From: Pectinatus sottacetonis
GTDB taxonomy: Bacteria; Bacillota; Negativicutes; Selenomonadales; Selenomonadaceae
Direction of reading: 5' to 3'
DNA: 64,000 bases
Assembly (NCBI RefSeq): GCF_015732155.1
Contig: NZ_WIQK01000001.1
Span: forward strand, 1,312,001 to 1,376,000
The notes under the pieces were generated by a model. It searched no databases. It was not told the DNA's origin and saw only the letters and a list, made by a program, of their open reading frames with translations. Below are positions 24,082-33,950 of the stretch, piece after piece (the stretch's first letter is position 1; every line of letters begins with the position of its first letter). The translations under genes were made by a program, and so were the position numbers.

Positions 24082-25812
24082 ATGTCAGTAAAATTACGCG
24101 GTAAAGGCGTTATTGCCGGTATTGCTATAGCAAAAGCTATAACTCTTGAACAGGATTTAGATAAATATATTAATTTGTATACACCGGGAAATGCCGAAGC
24201 TGAAATAAGCAAGGTAAAAAAAGCTATTAATGAAGTCGCAGATATGCTTGCTGAGAATGTGAAAAATCTCAAAAGTAAGGGAATGGCAGAACAAGCAGGA
24301 ATTATGGAAGCACATCGTATTATGGTGCAGGACCCAATGCTTGAAGATAATGCCGTGGGTAAAGCAGGTGAATTAAAGTCTGCACCTAAAGCAGTTTTGG
24401 CAGCATCTGAAGAGTCAGCTGCGATTTTTGAAAATATGGATGATGCTTATTTTCGTGAACGGGCCGTTGATATTCGCGACGTAGGTAAAAGAGTTGTCCG
24501 TCAAATTTTGGGGCTTAAAGGACCGGATGTTGGTAATGAACCGGTTATTTTATGCGGTCATGAAATAGAACCATCTGTTATTGCAAATATTCCTACTGAG
24601 CAAATTGCCGGTGTACTGTTAGGGCAGGGCAGTACAACTTGCCATGCAGTTATTATTGCGAAAGCTCGTGCAATTCCGACTGTTGTCGGACTTGAAGTGA
24701 ATCTTAAGGATATAAAAAATGGTGATCGGTTAATTATTAACGGAGAAACTGGAGAAGTATATGTAAATCCTACAGATGAGCTTATCAAATCTTTTAATGA
24801 ACATATTAAGGAACAAAATAGACTAAAGCAGCATTACGCAGAACTTACTTCATTGCCGGCAGAAACAACTGATGGTCATAAAGTTATGCTGGTTGCTAAT
24901 ATAAGCACACATCTTGATGTTGAAGCTGCAGTTACTAATTTCGGTGCTGAGGGTGTCGGCCTTTTTCGTTCAGAATTTTTATTTATGGGCAGGAGCGAAG
25001 CCCCGGATGAAGAAACTCAATTTCAGGCATATAAGGATGCCGTAGAAAAATGTAAGGGTCATTTATGTGTTATTCGCACAATGGATATTGGCGGGGATAA
25101 GCCGCTTCCTTATCTTAATATTCCTAAGGAAGAAAATCCTTTCCTTGGCTGGCGCGCACTTCGTATCTGCCTGGCCCGTCGTGATATTTTTATGCCGCAG
25201 GTAAAGGCTATACTGCGTGCAGGTGTTTATGGCAAGGCAGCAATGATGCTTCCTATGGTAATAAGACTTAGTGAAGTTGATAAAGTTAAGGAAATAATAA
25301 AAGAAGCTAAGGGACTACTTTCACAGGAAAATAAAGCATATTCTGATAATGTTCAGCTGGGTATTATGGTGGAAACACCGGCTGCTGCTGTTATGACACC
25401 TATATTTGCTAAACATGTTGATTTCTTCAGCATTGGTACAAATGATCTTATTCAGTATACACTGGCAGTAGACCGTGTCAATAGTAATGTAAGCTATTTA
25501 TATGATCCGTTTAATCCGGGTGTACTTGCTCTTATTAAGCGTACTATTGATTCCGCGAACAAGAATAAAATTTGGGCAGGAATGTGTGGCGAAATGGCCA
25601 GTGATCCATATGCGGCTATTATTCTCATGGCTATGGGAATTACAGAACTTTCAATGAGTGCACCGTCAATTCCGCGAGTTAAAGAATTGATAAGAAGTGT
25701 AAGCATAGCAGATGCTAAAAAAGCTATGAATAAAGTTATGGAAATGGAACATGCATCAGATATTAAAGAATATTTGCATGAAAAATTCGGTAATATAAGT
25801 AGTAAAAAATAA
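24082..25812 (+). CDS. ptsI: PTS enzyme I (phosphoenolpyruvate-protein phosphotransferase)
   Basis: A 576-residue cytoplasmic enzyme that transfers phosphate from PEP to HPr. It shows the N-terminal HPr-binding helical domain, the phosphohistidine in GQGSTTCHAVIIAKARAIP, and the C-terminal PEP-binding barrel with FRSEFLFMGR, RTMDIGGDKPLPY, GIMVETPAA and GTNDLIQYTLAVDR. The ATG at 24082 has GGGAGG 8 bases upstream; an in-frame TTG just before it is not favoured. Length matches the family (about 570-575). Confidence 0.96.
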   Translation: MSVKLRGKGVIAGIAIAKAITLEQDLDKYINLYTPGNAEAEISKVKKAINEVADMLAENVKNLKSKGMAEQAGIMEAHRIMVQDPMLEDNAVGKAGELKSAPKAVLAASEESAAIFENMDDAYFRERAVDIRDVGKRVVRQILGLKGPDVGNEPVILCGHEIEPSVIANIPTEQIAGVLLGQGSTTCHAVIIAKARAIPTVVGLEVNLKDIKNGDRLIINGETGEVYVNPTDELIKSFNEHIKEQNRLKQHYAELTSLPAETTDGHKVMLVANISTHLDVEAAVTNFGAEGVGLFRSEFLFMGRSEAPDEETQFQAYKDAVEKCKGHLCVIRTMDIGGDKPLPYLNIPKEENPFLGWRALRICLARRDIFMPQVKAILRAGVYGKAAMMLPMVIRLSEVDKVKEIIKEAKGLLSQENKAYSDNVQLGIMVETPAAAVMTPIFAKHVDFFSIGTNDLIQYTLAVDRVNSNVSYLYDPFNPGVLALIKRTIDSANKNKIWAGMCGEMASDPYAAIILMAMGITELSMSAPSIPRVKELIRSVSIADAKKAMNKVMEMEHASDIKEYLHEKFGNISSKK

Positions 25813-25823
25813 TCGGCATAAAT

Positions 25824-26204
25824 ATGAATGATGAAAAAATTAAGGCAGTATATGGAAAAGAGCAAAATATAAAAATAGATATTATGCATATGATTAATGA
25901 GGGAAAAGATCCTTATGGGATAATCCTTTATATAGCCGAATATCTGGAAAAAAAATCTGGTGAAAGCGGATATGCAGATAATATACGTGAATGTATACAT
26001 GCGGTTTATGGTGTGGGACTAGATGAGCAAAAACCCTTGTCTGAGGAACTTTCTGAGGTACAGGAAAGATGCAATAAACTAGAAAAATCATTGACGGAAG
26101 TTAGTAGTGACGATGTAAAGAAACGAATTAAATTTGCTATTGAACATCATAAAAAGCTTGCTGCTTTTTTAGAAAAAAAAATAAAAAAAGCTAATGGAAT
26201 TTGA
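25824..26204 (+). CDS. Protein of unknown function, coiled-coil-like, downstream of ptsI
   Basis: A 126-residue soluble, highly charged protein. The N-terminal half (residues 1-65) contains MINEGKDPYGIILYIAEYLEKKSGE, and the C-terminal half (about 75-122) is a Lys/Glu-rich helix with heptad-like leucines, probably a coiled coil. I do not recognise the family. It begins 11 bases after ptsI and is likely cotranscribed with ptsHI. A PTS-related role is suggested by position only. The ribosome site is weak (TCGGCATAAAT), so the exact start is uncertain. Confidence 0.6.
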   Translation: MNDEKIKAVYGKEQNIKIDIMHMINEGKDPYGIILYIAEYLEKKSGESGYADNIRECIHAVYGVGLDEQKPLSEELSEVQERCNKLEKSLTEVSSDDVKKRIKFAIEHHKKLAAFLEKKIKKANGI

Positions 26205-26334
26205 TATATGCCTTAAAAAGGATAATATTAATTTCATTTTAATAGTATGCGGTGAAATTATTTTGACTTTACATCGAGAGATTTTACCACGGATTTTATA
26301 TTATTCCATAAAGTAGTAATACTATTATGGCAGG

Positions 26335-26470
26335 GAACTGCTGTACGAACGGCATTGATCTCATAAATATACAGTTATTTAGTTACTTATTCGTCTTTTA
26401 AGAGATGGGCAGAGGACGGAATATTGTATTTTATAAGGGAAGATGTTTATGTGCAGCAGTTCATTTTTTT
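26335..26470 (+). ncRNA. Candidate structured RNA ending in an intrinsic terminator, upstream of cydA
   Basis: A 12-bp closing stem GAACTGCTGTAC (26335-26346) with GTGCAGCAGTTC (26451-26462) has one wobble pair and is followed by ATTTTTTT. Inside it further pairings are possible: ATCT with AGAT, ATAAAtATAC with GTATTTTAT, and TATTCGTC with GACgGAATA, giving a rod-like fold with an asymmetric internal loop. A smaller hairpin lies just upstream (about 26307-26329). It does not match 6S, SRP or tmRNA signatures that I can recognise. Both a free-standing small RNA and a cyd leader attenuator are possible. Confidence 0.45.
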
Positions 26471-26596
26471 AAGAAAAAATTCAGTTATAAAGTAAAATTA
26501 TATAAATTTTATATAATATACAGCCGGATTCTATTAATAAGTCTTTTCATATGAGAAAAAGCATAGTATTAGTTAAGATTATTAATTAATAATGGA

Positions 26597-26625
26597 TTGC
26601 ATTTTTTTCGATAAAAATTTATACT
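26597..26625 (+). promoter_or_regulatory. Probable cydA promoter
   Basis: -35 TTGCAT (26597-26602), 17-base spacer, -10 TATACT (26620-26625), about 45 bases before the cydA start. No clear Fnr or Rex palindrome was found next to it by eye. Confidence 0.5.
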
Positions 26626-26669
26626 ATATAATAAGAATCATATTTTGACTTACATAGGGAGGATACAAA

Positions 26670-28025
26670 ATGGATGTTATTACTTTATCGCGATTACAAT
26701 TTGCGATAACAACTATTTATCATTATTTATTTATTCCGATATCCTTAGGATTGTCAATTTTGGTTGCTATATTGTCAACAATATATTTAAAAAATGGTAA
26801 TATGGCATATAAGCGGCTGGCAAAATTGTTTGGTAAATTATTTATTGTTTCTTTTGCTATGGGTGTTGTTACAGGCATAGTACAGGAATTCCATTTTGGA
26901 ATGAATTGGTCTGAATATTCCAGATTTATGGGGGATATTTTTGGTGCACCCTTAGCTCTTGAAGCTTTGACCGCATTTTTTTTAGAATCAGTATTTTTGG
27001 GAGTTTGGATTTTCGGGGAAAATCGGTTACCGAAAAAAATTCATTGTCTGTCTATATGGTTAGTTGCATTTGGTAGTAATTTATCTTCTTATTGGATTTT
27101 GGTAGCTAATTCTTTTATGCAACATCCCGTAGGTTATGTTATTAATAATGGACGTGCAGAAATGACTAATTTTTTGGCGCTATTAACCAATCCATATGTA
27201 TATGGACAGTTTGCCCACGTTTTAACTTCGGGAATAACAACAGCAGGTATTTTAGTAGTATCAGTAAGTGCTTATAAGCTGTTGTGCGGAGAAAATGTAG
27301 AAATATTTAAAAAGGGAATTAAGATAGGTGCTATATATGCAGTAATAGGACTTTTTGCTGTTATGGGGACGGGACATCTACATACTCAATATATAGGTCA
27401 TAATCAACCGATGAAGCTGGCATCTATGGAAGCTTTATGGAATAATGCTGATCCGGCACCCTTTACTCTTTATGCAACAATAGATACAAAAAAACAGAAA
27501 AATACAAATGTGATAGAAGTACCATATGCATTGTCGTTTATGCTTAACAATAAACCATCTGGTGAAGTTAAGGGAATTAAGGCACTACAGCTTCAGGACC
27601 AGAAAAAATACGGCTATTATAATTATATACCAAATGTGGAATTATTATTTTGGAGTTTTCGCATAATGCTGGGATTAGGTATGCTTATGCTGGCTATGAT
27701 GCTTATAACATTATATTTGGTTTGGAAAAAACGTTTGAGTGAGTATAATACCAGATGGTTGAGGCTCTTGGTATGGAGTATAGTTTTGCCATTTATAACC
27801 AATACTGTAGGATGGTATATAGCCGAAGGAGGACGGCAGCCGTGGATGGTTGAAGGTTTGCAAAAAGTTGCTGATGCGGTATCTCAGAATATTACTTCTA
27901 CAGAAGTGTGGATATCATTGATCGGATTTACTGTTGTATATGCACTACTGGCGGTAGCTGCTATTTTTGTTTCGGTCAGGATTATTAAAAAGGATGTTAC
28001 TGCTGAAGAAGGGGGCGGTTTATAA
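26670..28025 (+). CDS. cydA: Cytochrome bd ubiquinol/menaquinol oxidase subunit I
   Basis: A 451-residue membrane subunit that binds the b and d hemes and oxidises quinol to reduce oxygen to water. Heme-ligand histidines are visible at H18 (TIYHYLF) and in QFAHVLTSG, with the conserved GRQPW motif near residue 388. It is shorter than the E. coli protein (about 520), consistent with the short Q-loop type found in Firmicutes. First gene of cydABDC; cydB starts on the last base of its stop codon. Confidence 0.96.
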   Translation: MDVITLSRLQFAITTIYHYLFIPISLGLSILVAILSTIYLKNGNMAYKRLAKLFGKLFIVSFAMGVVTGIVQEFHFGMNWSEYSRFMGDIFGAPLALEALTAFFLESVFLGVWIFGENRLPKKIHCLSIWLVAFGSNLSSYWILVANSFMQHPVGYVINNGRAEMTNFLALLTNPYVYGQFAHVLTSGITTAGILVVSVSAYKLLCGENVEIFKKGIKIGAIYAVIGLFAVMGTGHLHTQYIGHNQPMKLASMEALWNNADPAPFTLYATIDTKKQKNTNVIEVPYALSFMLNNKPSGEVKGIKALQLQDQKKYGYYNYIPNVELLFWSFRIMLGLGMLMLAMMLITLYLVWKKRLSEYNTRWLRLLVWSIVLPFITNTVGWYIAEGGRQPWMVEGLQKVADAVSQNITSTEVWISLIGFTVVYALLAVAAIFVSVRIIKKDVTAEEGGGL

Positions 28026-29035
28026 TGGACTTGCAATTGGTGTGGTTTATTCTTATTGTAGTATTATTTACTGGTTTCTTTTTTCTGGAGGGATTTGATT
28101 ACGGCGTAGGTATTTTACTGCCTTTTGCTGCTAAAAATGATATAGAACGACGTATGTTTATAAATAGTATTGGGCCTGTGTGGGATGGCAATGAAGTATG
28201 GATGATAACTGCTGGTGGGGCAATGTTTGCAGCATTTCCTCATGTTTATGCAACTATGTTCAGTATGTTTTACATGGCCTTGTTTTTGATGCTTTTGGGA
28301 CTTATTGTACGTGGTGTTGCTTTTGAATTTCGTGGACAATATAATAGTTCATCCTGGCGTAGTTTATGGGATTATATGATATTCATAGGCAGTATTCTGC
28401 CAGCTTTTTTATGGGGCGTAGCTGTGACCAATCTTATGAAAGGGTTCATGATAAACAGTGATAAAATATACATGGGAACTTTTTGGGATTTATTGTCAAT
28501 ATATACTATAATCGGCGGAATAACTTTCGCATTGGTATTTGCTTTTCATGGTGTGACATATTTATCGTTAAAATTAGATAAAAAGTCTGTTGTTATGCCA
28601 AGACTTCGCTTAGTAGGAACATGTCTGGGAGGAACAGCTGCTATTTTTTATCTTATTTGTATGGCATTTACTTATACCAATACTGATATGTATAAATCAT
28701 CGTTATCCCTGGGACTAATGCTGTTTGCGGCTATAGTATTTGTTTTGGCTGTTATTGCCCGGAGGCAGAATAGTTGTGGCTGGGCTTTTATTGGCAGTTC
28801 TTTGGCTATAGCACTCACAACAGCAGGAGTTTTTGTAGGATTGTTCCCGAGAATTTTGATATCAACGATGAATCCAGCATGGAGCTTGACTATTACTAAT
28901 GCATCATCTTCTCCATATACACTTTCCATAATGACTGTAGCGGCAGTTATTTTTGTGCCGATAGTGCTTATATATCAGATATGGGTATATTGGATTTTCC
29001 GGAAGCGCATAACAGCTAAGGATTTAGAGTATTAA
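28025..29035 (+). CDS. cydB: Cytochrome bd oxidase subunit II
   Basis: A 336-residue partner of CydA with about eight membrane helices. The N-terminal signature FFFLEGFDYGVGILLPF is typical, followed by NGPVWDGNEVW-like text in this protein as IGPVWDGNEVWMITAGG. It completes the heme d active subunit pair for oxygen removal and weak proton motive force generation. It overlaps the cydA stop by one base, and cydD follows after 58 bases. Confidence 0.95.
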   Translation: MDLQLVWFILIVVLFTGFFFLEGFDYGVGILLPFAAKNDIERRMFINSIGPVWDGNEVWMITAGGAMFAAFPHVYATMFSMFYMALFLMLLGLIVRGVAFEFRGQYNSSSWRSLWDYMIFIGSILPAFLWGVAVTNLMKGFMINSDKIYMGTFWDLLSIYTIIGGITFALVFAFHGVTYLSLKLDKKSVVMPRLRLVGTCLGGTAAIFYLICMAFTYTNTDMYKSSLSLGLMLFAAIVFVLAVIARRQNSCGWAFIGSSLAIALTTAGVFVGLFPRILISTMNPAWSLTITNASSSPYTLSIMTVAAVIFVPIVLIYQIWVYWIFRKRITAKDLEY

Positions 29036-29093
29036 TGAATAAAACTGAGAAGATATGTATATATTTTAAGGGATGCAATAGGGAATATAATAG

Positions 29094-30806
29094 ATGATTG
29101 ATAAAAATTTATTGAAGGAATTACAGCCTTATAAAGGAAAAATATATAATATTATTGTCTTAGATATAATTGGGGCAGCAACTATTATTGGCCGCTGTTA
29201 TAGCTTGGCATATATTATCAATAGAATGTTATTTTCACGGTTAGATTTAAAAACAGCAGAGCCGTATCTGGCCCTGCTGTTTTTCTGTTTTATGATGGAG
29301 GCTGTACTTAATTTATGGGTACGATTTATTACACATGGGATATCTGTTGATATTAGAAAAAAATTGCGTTTTAAGATTATAGATAAATTGGCAGAGTTTG
29401 ATTTTATGTCACAGGTATATAAAATGGATATTTTACAAACAGCATCAACGGGAATAGATTCTTTTGATGCGTATTTTTCCCGATTTCTGCCACAGTTGCT
29501 TGTAACAGTACTGGTTCCATTGTTTATTATTCCTACAGCTTTTTATAATGACTGGATATCCGGTTTGATATTTTTGGTTACATTACCGCTTATTCCTTTT
29601 TTTATGATGCTCATAGGGAAGAAAGCTCAGTTGGAAAATAAGAAGCAATGGTCAGCACTAACACAGCTAAGTGCTGTTTTTATGGAATTGCTGTCAGGGA
29701 TTGCTGTTATTAAGATGTATAATCAAGCAGAAAATCAGTTGAAAAAAATAGTTAAAACTGGCAGTGAATTTTCTCAGGCAGTATTGAAAGTTTTGCGTAT
29801 TGCATTTTTGTCAGCATTTTTTTTGGAACTTACAGCTACTTTAAGTATTGCTATTATAGCAGTAAATATAGGGCTAAGGCTTTTATATGGACAGGCTCAT
29901 TTTTTGCCGGTTTTTTTCATTTTACTCATGGCACCGGAATTTTATAAGGCACTGCGGCAGACTGGAAGTATGTTCCATGATGCTATGGGAGCACTTACTA
30001 ATGCAGATAAAATTTATGCTATAGTTAATGCTTCAGTGGAAATAGGGCTTGGACATAAAATACCCTGCATCCCAAAACCACCTGAAATCGTTTTAGAAAA
30101 AATTGATTTTCAGTATGATGCTGCGAGAGAAAAAGCTCTATGTGATGTAAATATTACTTTTGCCGCAGGAAAAATTACTAGTTTAGTAGGGAATAGTGGA
30201 GCAGGTAAGTCAACAATATTTTCGTTGTTGCTAAAATTTATAGCTCCTTGTAGCGGCAGTATTTTGGTTGATGGGATAAATTTAGACTCACTGGAATCAG
30301 TTGCATGGCGGAAAAATATAGCTTATGTACCCCAACAGGCTCATATTTTCAGTGCAAGTGTCAGAGAAAATATCTGTATGGGTAAGAACTATTCTGACAG
30401 TGCTGTAAAAAACGCCATAAAAGAAGCTGGAATGACTGATTTTGTGAAAAATCTGTCGGCAGGGATAAATACGATTATTGGCAATGGAGGAATTGGTTTG
30501 AGTTATGGGCAGGCAAGGCGTATAGCTTTAGCAAGGGTATTCATGTCTGATGCATCAATATTGCTGCTTGATGAACCAATGGAAGGATTAGACTTAGCGA
30601 CGGAGGAAGTTGTACAGCGTGGCATTAACATATTGGCAGAACATAAAACTGTTATAATCATTGCACATAGACTAGAATCAATAAAAAATTCTGATCAGAT
30701 ATATGTTCTGTCGCAAGGACAGATCATTGAAAGTGGCAGCCATGAAAATTTATTGAAGCAGAAAGGCCTTTATTATAAAATGATGGAAAGTACGGAGGCA
30801 TTTTGA
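29094..30806 (+). CDS. cydD: Thiol reductant ABC exporter subunit CydD
   Basis: A 570-residue fused permease-ATPase half-transporter that, with CydC, exports glutathione/cysteine-type thiols or otherwise supports cytochrome bd assembly. Six membrane helices fill residues 15-300. The ATPase domain has Walker A VGNSGAGKST, Walker B ILLLDEP and a C-terminal H-loop IIAHRLES. The ABC signature reads LSYGQ rather than LSGGQ; CydD proteins often vary at this position. It lies in cydABDC, with cydC starting one base after its stop. Confidence 0.92.
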   Translation: MIDKNLLKELQPYKGKIYNIIVLDIIGAATIIGRCYSLAYIINRMLFSRLDLKTAEPYLALLFFCFMMEAVLNLWVRFITHGISVDIRKKLRFKIIDKLAEFDFMSQVYKMDILQTASTGIDSFDAYFSRFLPQLLVTVLVPLFIIPTAFYNDWISGLIFLVTLPLIPFFMMLIGKKAQLENKKQWSALTQLSAVFMELLSGIAVIKMYNQAENQLKKIVKTGSEFSQAVLKVLRIAFLSAFFLELTATLSIAIIAVNIGLRLLYGQAHFLPVFFILLMAPEFYKALRQTGSMFHDAMGALTNADKIYAIVNASVEIGLGHKIPCIPKPPEIVLEKIDFQYDAAREKALCDVNITFAAGKITSLVGNSGAGKSTIFSLLLKFIAPCSGSILVDGINLDSLESVAWRKNIAYVPQQAHIFSASVRENICMGKNYSDSAVKNAIKEAGMTDFVKNLSAGINTIIGNGGIGLSYGQARRIALARVFMSDASILLLDEPMEGLDLATEEVVQRGINILAEHKTVIIIAHRLESIKNSDQIYVLSQGQIIESGSHENLLKQKGLYYKMMESTEAF

Positions 30807-30807
30807 T

Positions 30808-32496
30808 ATGAAGATAAATCTTTGGCAGCTGTTTAGATCGGTAAAGTTTTATATAGTTTTGTCTTTGATTATAGGTTTTTTTTGTAATATGAGTGTTATA
30901 GGCCTTATGGCAGCTTCAGCTTATCTTGTAACAAGTGCCGCCTTGAAAATACCTCTTTATAAGCTGGCTTTGGCAATAACCGGGGTACGGGCCTGTGGTA
31001 TTTTTCGAGCAGTTTTTCGTTATGCAGAAAGATATATTTCTCATAATGCAGCTTTTACTGTTTGGCAGCAGTTAAGAAAGAATATTTATAGAAATGTCAT
31101 AAGAGCATTACCTTTTTCGGAAAAAGCAATGCATGACGGTGATATATTTACAGCAGTAATTAGCTCGCTTGAGGATCTGAGAGATGCTGTATTGAGACTG
31201 TTTTTACCGCCATTTACCGCTCTTTTTATGGTACTGGCTTTGTTTTTATTTATATATCCATATAGTGTATATGCTGCAAAAATATTTTTGACAGCCTTTT
31301 TTGTTACAGCTATTTTACTACCGTTGATTTTTTATCCATACAAGCAGAAAAAAATGGTATCGTTTGAAGCTGAATTATTGGAATTTCTTGAAGGAGCAAA
31401 AGATATGGCAGCATTTGGCTATCAAAATGAAAGAAAGAAGACGGCTTATAATAAAATAAACAACAATGTGGTAGTTGAAAATAGTTCATTTAGATTTAGT
31501 ATGCTGGCAGCTGTGTCTGCCCGGATTACAACGGCTGTGACCATAGTAGCTGTGTTGGCAGCCTTTATTGTTTCTCCTGCACAGATTACTGCAATAGATG
31601 CAGCAGTAATAATATTGGCAGTCACTGCTGCTTTTGAAGTCATGCTGCCTCTTTCTGAGTTGGGAAGTCAATTTAGAAAGGCTGCTGATGCAGTGGAAAA
31701 ACTGGATTATTTACTGCAGCCGCATAATATGAAACTGCCTTATGCAGTGGAAAGCAGACCAAAAAATGAAGATATATTGACTGTCAGTAATGTTTCTTTT
31801 GGGTATGAAAAAGATAAGCTTATATATGATGCTGTTAATTTTTCTTTAGAAAAGGGTAGTAAAACTGCTCTTATAGGTAGCAGTGGCAGTGGAAAAAGCA
31901 CCATGGTGAATTTATTAGTAAAGCTTTTGGCTTATAATGCAGGGACTATTTTTTTTCAAAATGATGCTTATAATTATATTGATGAAGTAAAATTGCGAGA
32001 AAATATAAAAACAGCTATGCAGAATCAATATATTTTTACAATGACCATCCGAGAAAATTTTCATATGCTTTATCCGAAAATAAGTGATATGGAGATATAT
32101 AAGGCATTAAAATTAGCAGGATTATATGATTTTGTAATTAAAACGCCGCAAAAATTAGATACCCAGACGGGTCGGGATGGAGCTTTTTTATCAGGCGGAC
32201 AAAGAAAGAGACTGGCTATAGCAGTGGCATTGGCAAAAGATGCACCAATGCTTATTTTAGATGAACCTACAGCAGGTCTTGATATATTTACAGCAAAAAA
32301 AATAATGAATACGGTGCTGCAACTTGATAAAGAACATACGGTTCTGGTCATAACGCATGATCTTAGCTGTATTACCAAATTTGATAAAATTTTTGTTTTA
32401 GACAAGGGGAAAATAATTGAAAGTGGTACGCCGATGGAATTGCTGCAGAAAAAGGAACATTTTGCCAATATGATGCAATATCGCAGGGTGATTTAG
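30808..32496 (+). CDS. cydC: Thiol reductant ABC exporter subunit CydC
   Basis: A 562-residue partner half-transporter of CydD, with six membrane helices and an ATPase domain. Walker A is IGSSGSGKST, the signature is the canonical LSGGQRKR, Walker B is MLILDEP and the H-loop VITHDLSC. Together they form the heterodimeric exporter needed for functional cytochrome bd. Final gene of the operon; a 90-base gap then precedes an ECF component gene. Confidence 0.92.
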   Translation: MKINLWQLFRSVKFYIVLSLIIGFFCNMSVIGLMAASAYLVTSAALKIPLYKLALAITGVRACGIFRAVFRYAERYISHNAAFTVWQQLRKNIYRNVIRALPFSEKAMHDGDIFTAVISSLEDLRDAVLRLFLPPFTALFMVLALFLFIYPYSVYAAKIFLTAFFVTAILLPLIFYPYKQKKMVSFEAELLEFLEGAKDMAAFGYQNERKKTAYNKINNNVVVENSSFRFSMLAAVSARITTAVTIVAVLAAFIVSPAQITAIDAAVIILAVTAAFEVMLPLSELGSQFRKAADAVEKLDYLLQPHNMKLPYAVESRPKNEDILTVSNVSFGYEKDKLIYDAVNFSLEKGSKTALIGSSGSGKSTMVNLLVKLLAYNAGTIFFQNDAYNYIDEVKLRENIKTAMQNQYIFTMTIRENFHMLYPKISDMEIYKALKLAGLYDFVIKTPQKLDTQTGRDGAFLSGGQRKRLAIAVALAKDAPMLILDEPTAGLDIFTAKKIMNTVLQLDKEHTVLVITHDLSCITKFDKIFVLDKGKIIESGTPMELLQKKEHFANMMQYRRVI

Positions 32497-32586
32497 TTAA
32501 TATCGGCATGGTATTGGCTTGACTAAATATTAGTTAATGACTATAATATGCCTGAAATAATGTAACAATAAGAGTGGAGAGTATTT

Positions 32587-33129
32587 ATGATCAGCAATAA
32601 GATAAAAGTTTTGACAAACATGGCCATGTTGGTAGCAATATCATTAGTATTAGTAGCAGCCATAAATTTTCCGCTTATACCAGCGGCACCATATTTGAAA
32701 TATGATCCGGCAGATATTCCTATTTTGATAGGGACTTTTTTGTTTGGTACTTATGCAGGTTTGTTATTGACAGCTTTTACAGTGCTTTTGCAAGGGCTGT
32801 TGATAAGTACTGACGGTGGTCCAATTGGTATAGTAATGCACTTTGCGGCTACAGGTACCTTTGTGGTGACTGCTGGAATGATTTTTCATCACGTGCATAT
32901 TAAAAGGACAGAACAAATTGCGTTGTTTTGTGGCAGTATAGCTATGACTATTGTCATGGTTTTGTTTAACCTGCTGCTGACACCTTTATTTTTGGGAGCA
33001 CCATTAGAAAAAATAATAGAACTTTTGCTACCGGTGATCATTCCATTTAATTTGCTCAAAGCAGGAATAAATGCAGTATTGACGGGGATAATTTATAAAT
33101 CTGTGGGCAAGTTTTTACAGAGAAGTTAA
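32587..33129 (+). CDS. ECF transporter substrate-binding (S) component, RibU-like
   Basis: A 180-residue membrane protein with about six helices. The YLKYDPADIPILIGTFLFG region after helix 1-2 is typical of the RibU/FmnP branch of ECF S components, which bind riboflavin. The energising EcfA/EcfT subunits are not in the window, as is usual for shared (group II) systems. No FMN riboswitch is seen upstream. The gene leads into a nucleoside catabolism operon, so a different substrate, such as a nucleoside or nucleobase-related vitamin, is possible. GAGTGGAG precedes the ATG. Confidence 0.75.
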   Translation: MISNKIKVLTNMAMLVAISLVLVAAINFPLIPAAPYLKYDPADIPILIGTFLFGTYAGLLLTAFTVLLQGLLISTDGGPIGIVMHFAATGTFVVTAGMIFHHVHIKRTEQIALFCGSIAMTIVMVLFNLLLTPLFLGAPLEKIIELLLPVIIPFNLLKAGINAVLTGIIYKSVGKFLQRS

Positions 33130-33241
33130 GTGGCTGGTATTATATGTTGTTTCAAATTAAATATAGCGATACAATATATATGAGAAAGCTGATTGAGCGT
33201 GTAATAGAGCGATGTATATAATCTGGAAAGAAGGTTTTTTA

Positions 33242-33949
33242 ATGAGTACACATATTGAAGCACAGAAAGAACAAATCGCAGATTGCGTTTTACTGCCGGG
33301 GGATCCGCTGCGAGCTAAGTATATAGCTGAAACTTTTTTGACGGATGTGCAGTGTTATAATAAAATCCGCAATGCTTTTGGCTATACAGGAACATATAAG
33401 GGAAAGCGGGTTTCAGTACAGGGAACAGGTATGGGGATGCCATCAATATCCATTTATGTTAATGAACTTATTCAAGAATATGCTGTAAAAAAACTAATAA
33501 GAGTAGGGACATGTGGCGGAATGCGTAAGGATGTACATGTCCGTGATGTGATTATTGCGCAAGGTACAACAACTGATTCGGGCATGATCAGAAATACATT
33601 TGGTGAAGGGATATATTATGCTCCTTTAGCTGACTTTGATCTCTTATATAAGGCATATGAAATAACTAAGAAAAGTGGTATTCCGGTAAAAATAGGCAAT
33701 GTAATTTCTGAAGATCGTTTTTATAATGATGAAATAGACCGCCAGAAACTTATTGATTATGGTGTTTTGGCGGTAGAAATGGAAGCGGCGGCATTGTATT
33801 TATTAGCTGCAAAATATCATGTGCAAGCTCTGGCTGTGTTTACAACCAGTAATAATCTCGTTACGGGGGAAGAAACTACAGCCAAAGAACGTGAACGTTC
33901 TTTTAACGATATGATAAAAATAGCATTAGATACAGCAACAGCAGAATAA
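33242..33949 (+). CDS. deoD: Purine-nucleoside phosphorylase, DeoD type
   Basis: A 235-residue hexameric-type PNP that splits purine (deoxy)nucleosides with phosphate into base and (deoxy)ribose-1-phosphate. It shows [18 protein letters not shown], the phosphate loop [21 protein letters not shown], and the nucleoside-binding VEMEAAALY with the later TTSNNL. The ATG at 33242 has AAGG 8 bases upstream; the open frame upstream (from 33212) lacks a ribosome site. It leads the operon with the NCS2 permease, deoB, pdp and cdd. Confidence 0.94.
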   Translation: MSTHIEAQKEQIADCVLLPGDPLRAKYIAETFLTDVQCYNKIRNAFGYTGTYKGKRVSVQGTGMGMPSISIYVNELIQEYAVKKLIRVGTCGGMRKDVHVRDVIIAQGTTTDSGMIRNTFGEGIYYAPLADFDLLYKAYEITKKSGIPVKIGNVISEDRFYNDEIDRQKLIDYGVLAVEMEAAALYLLAAKYHVQALAVFTTSNNLVTGEETTAKERERSFNDMIKIALDTATAE

Positions 33950-33950
33950 A

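Noticed and set aside
26335-26470. 6S RNA as identity for the structured RNA
   Set aside because: It is shorter than typical 6S RNA and lacks the conserved central-bubble sequence I would expect.
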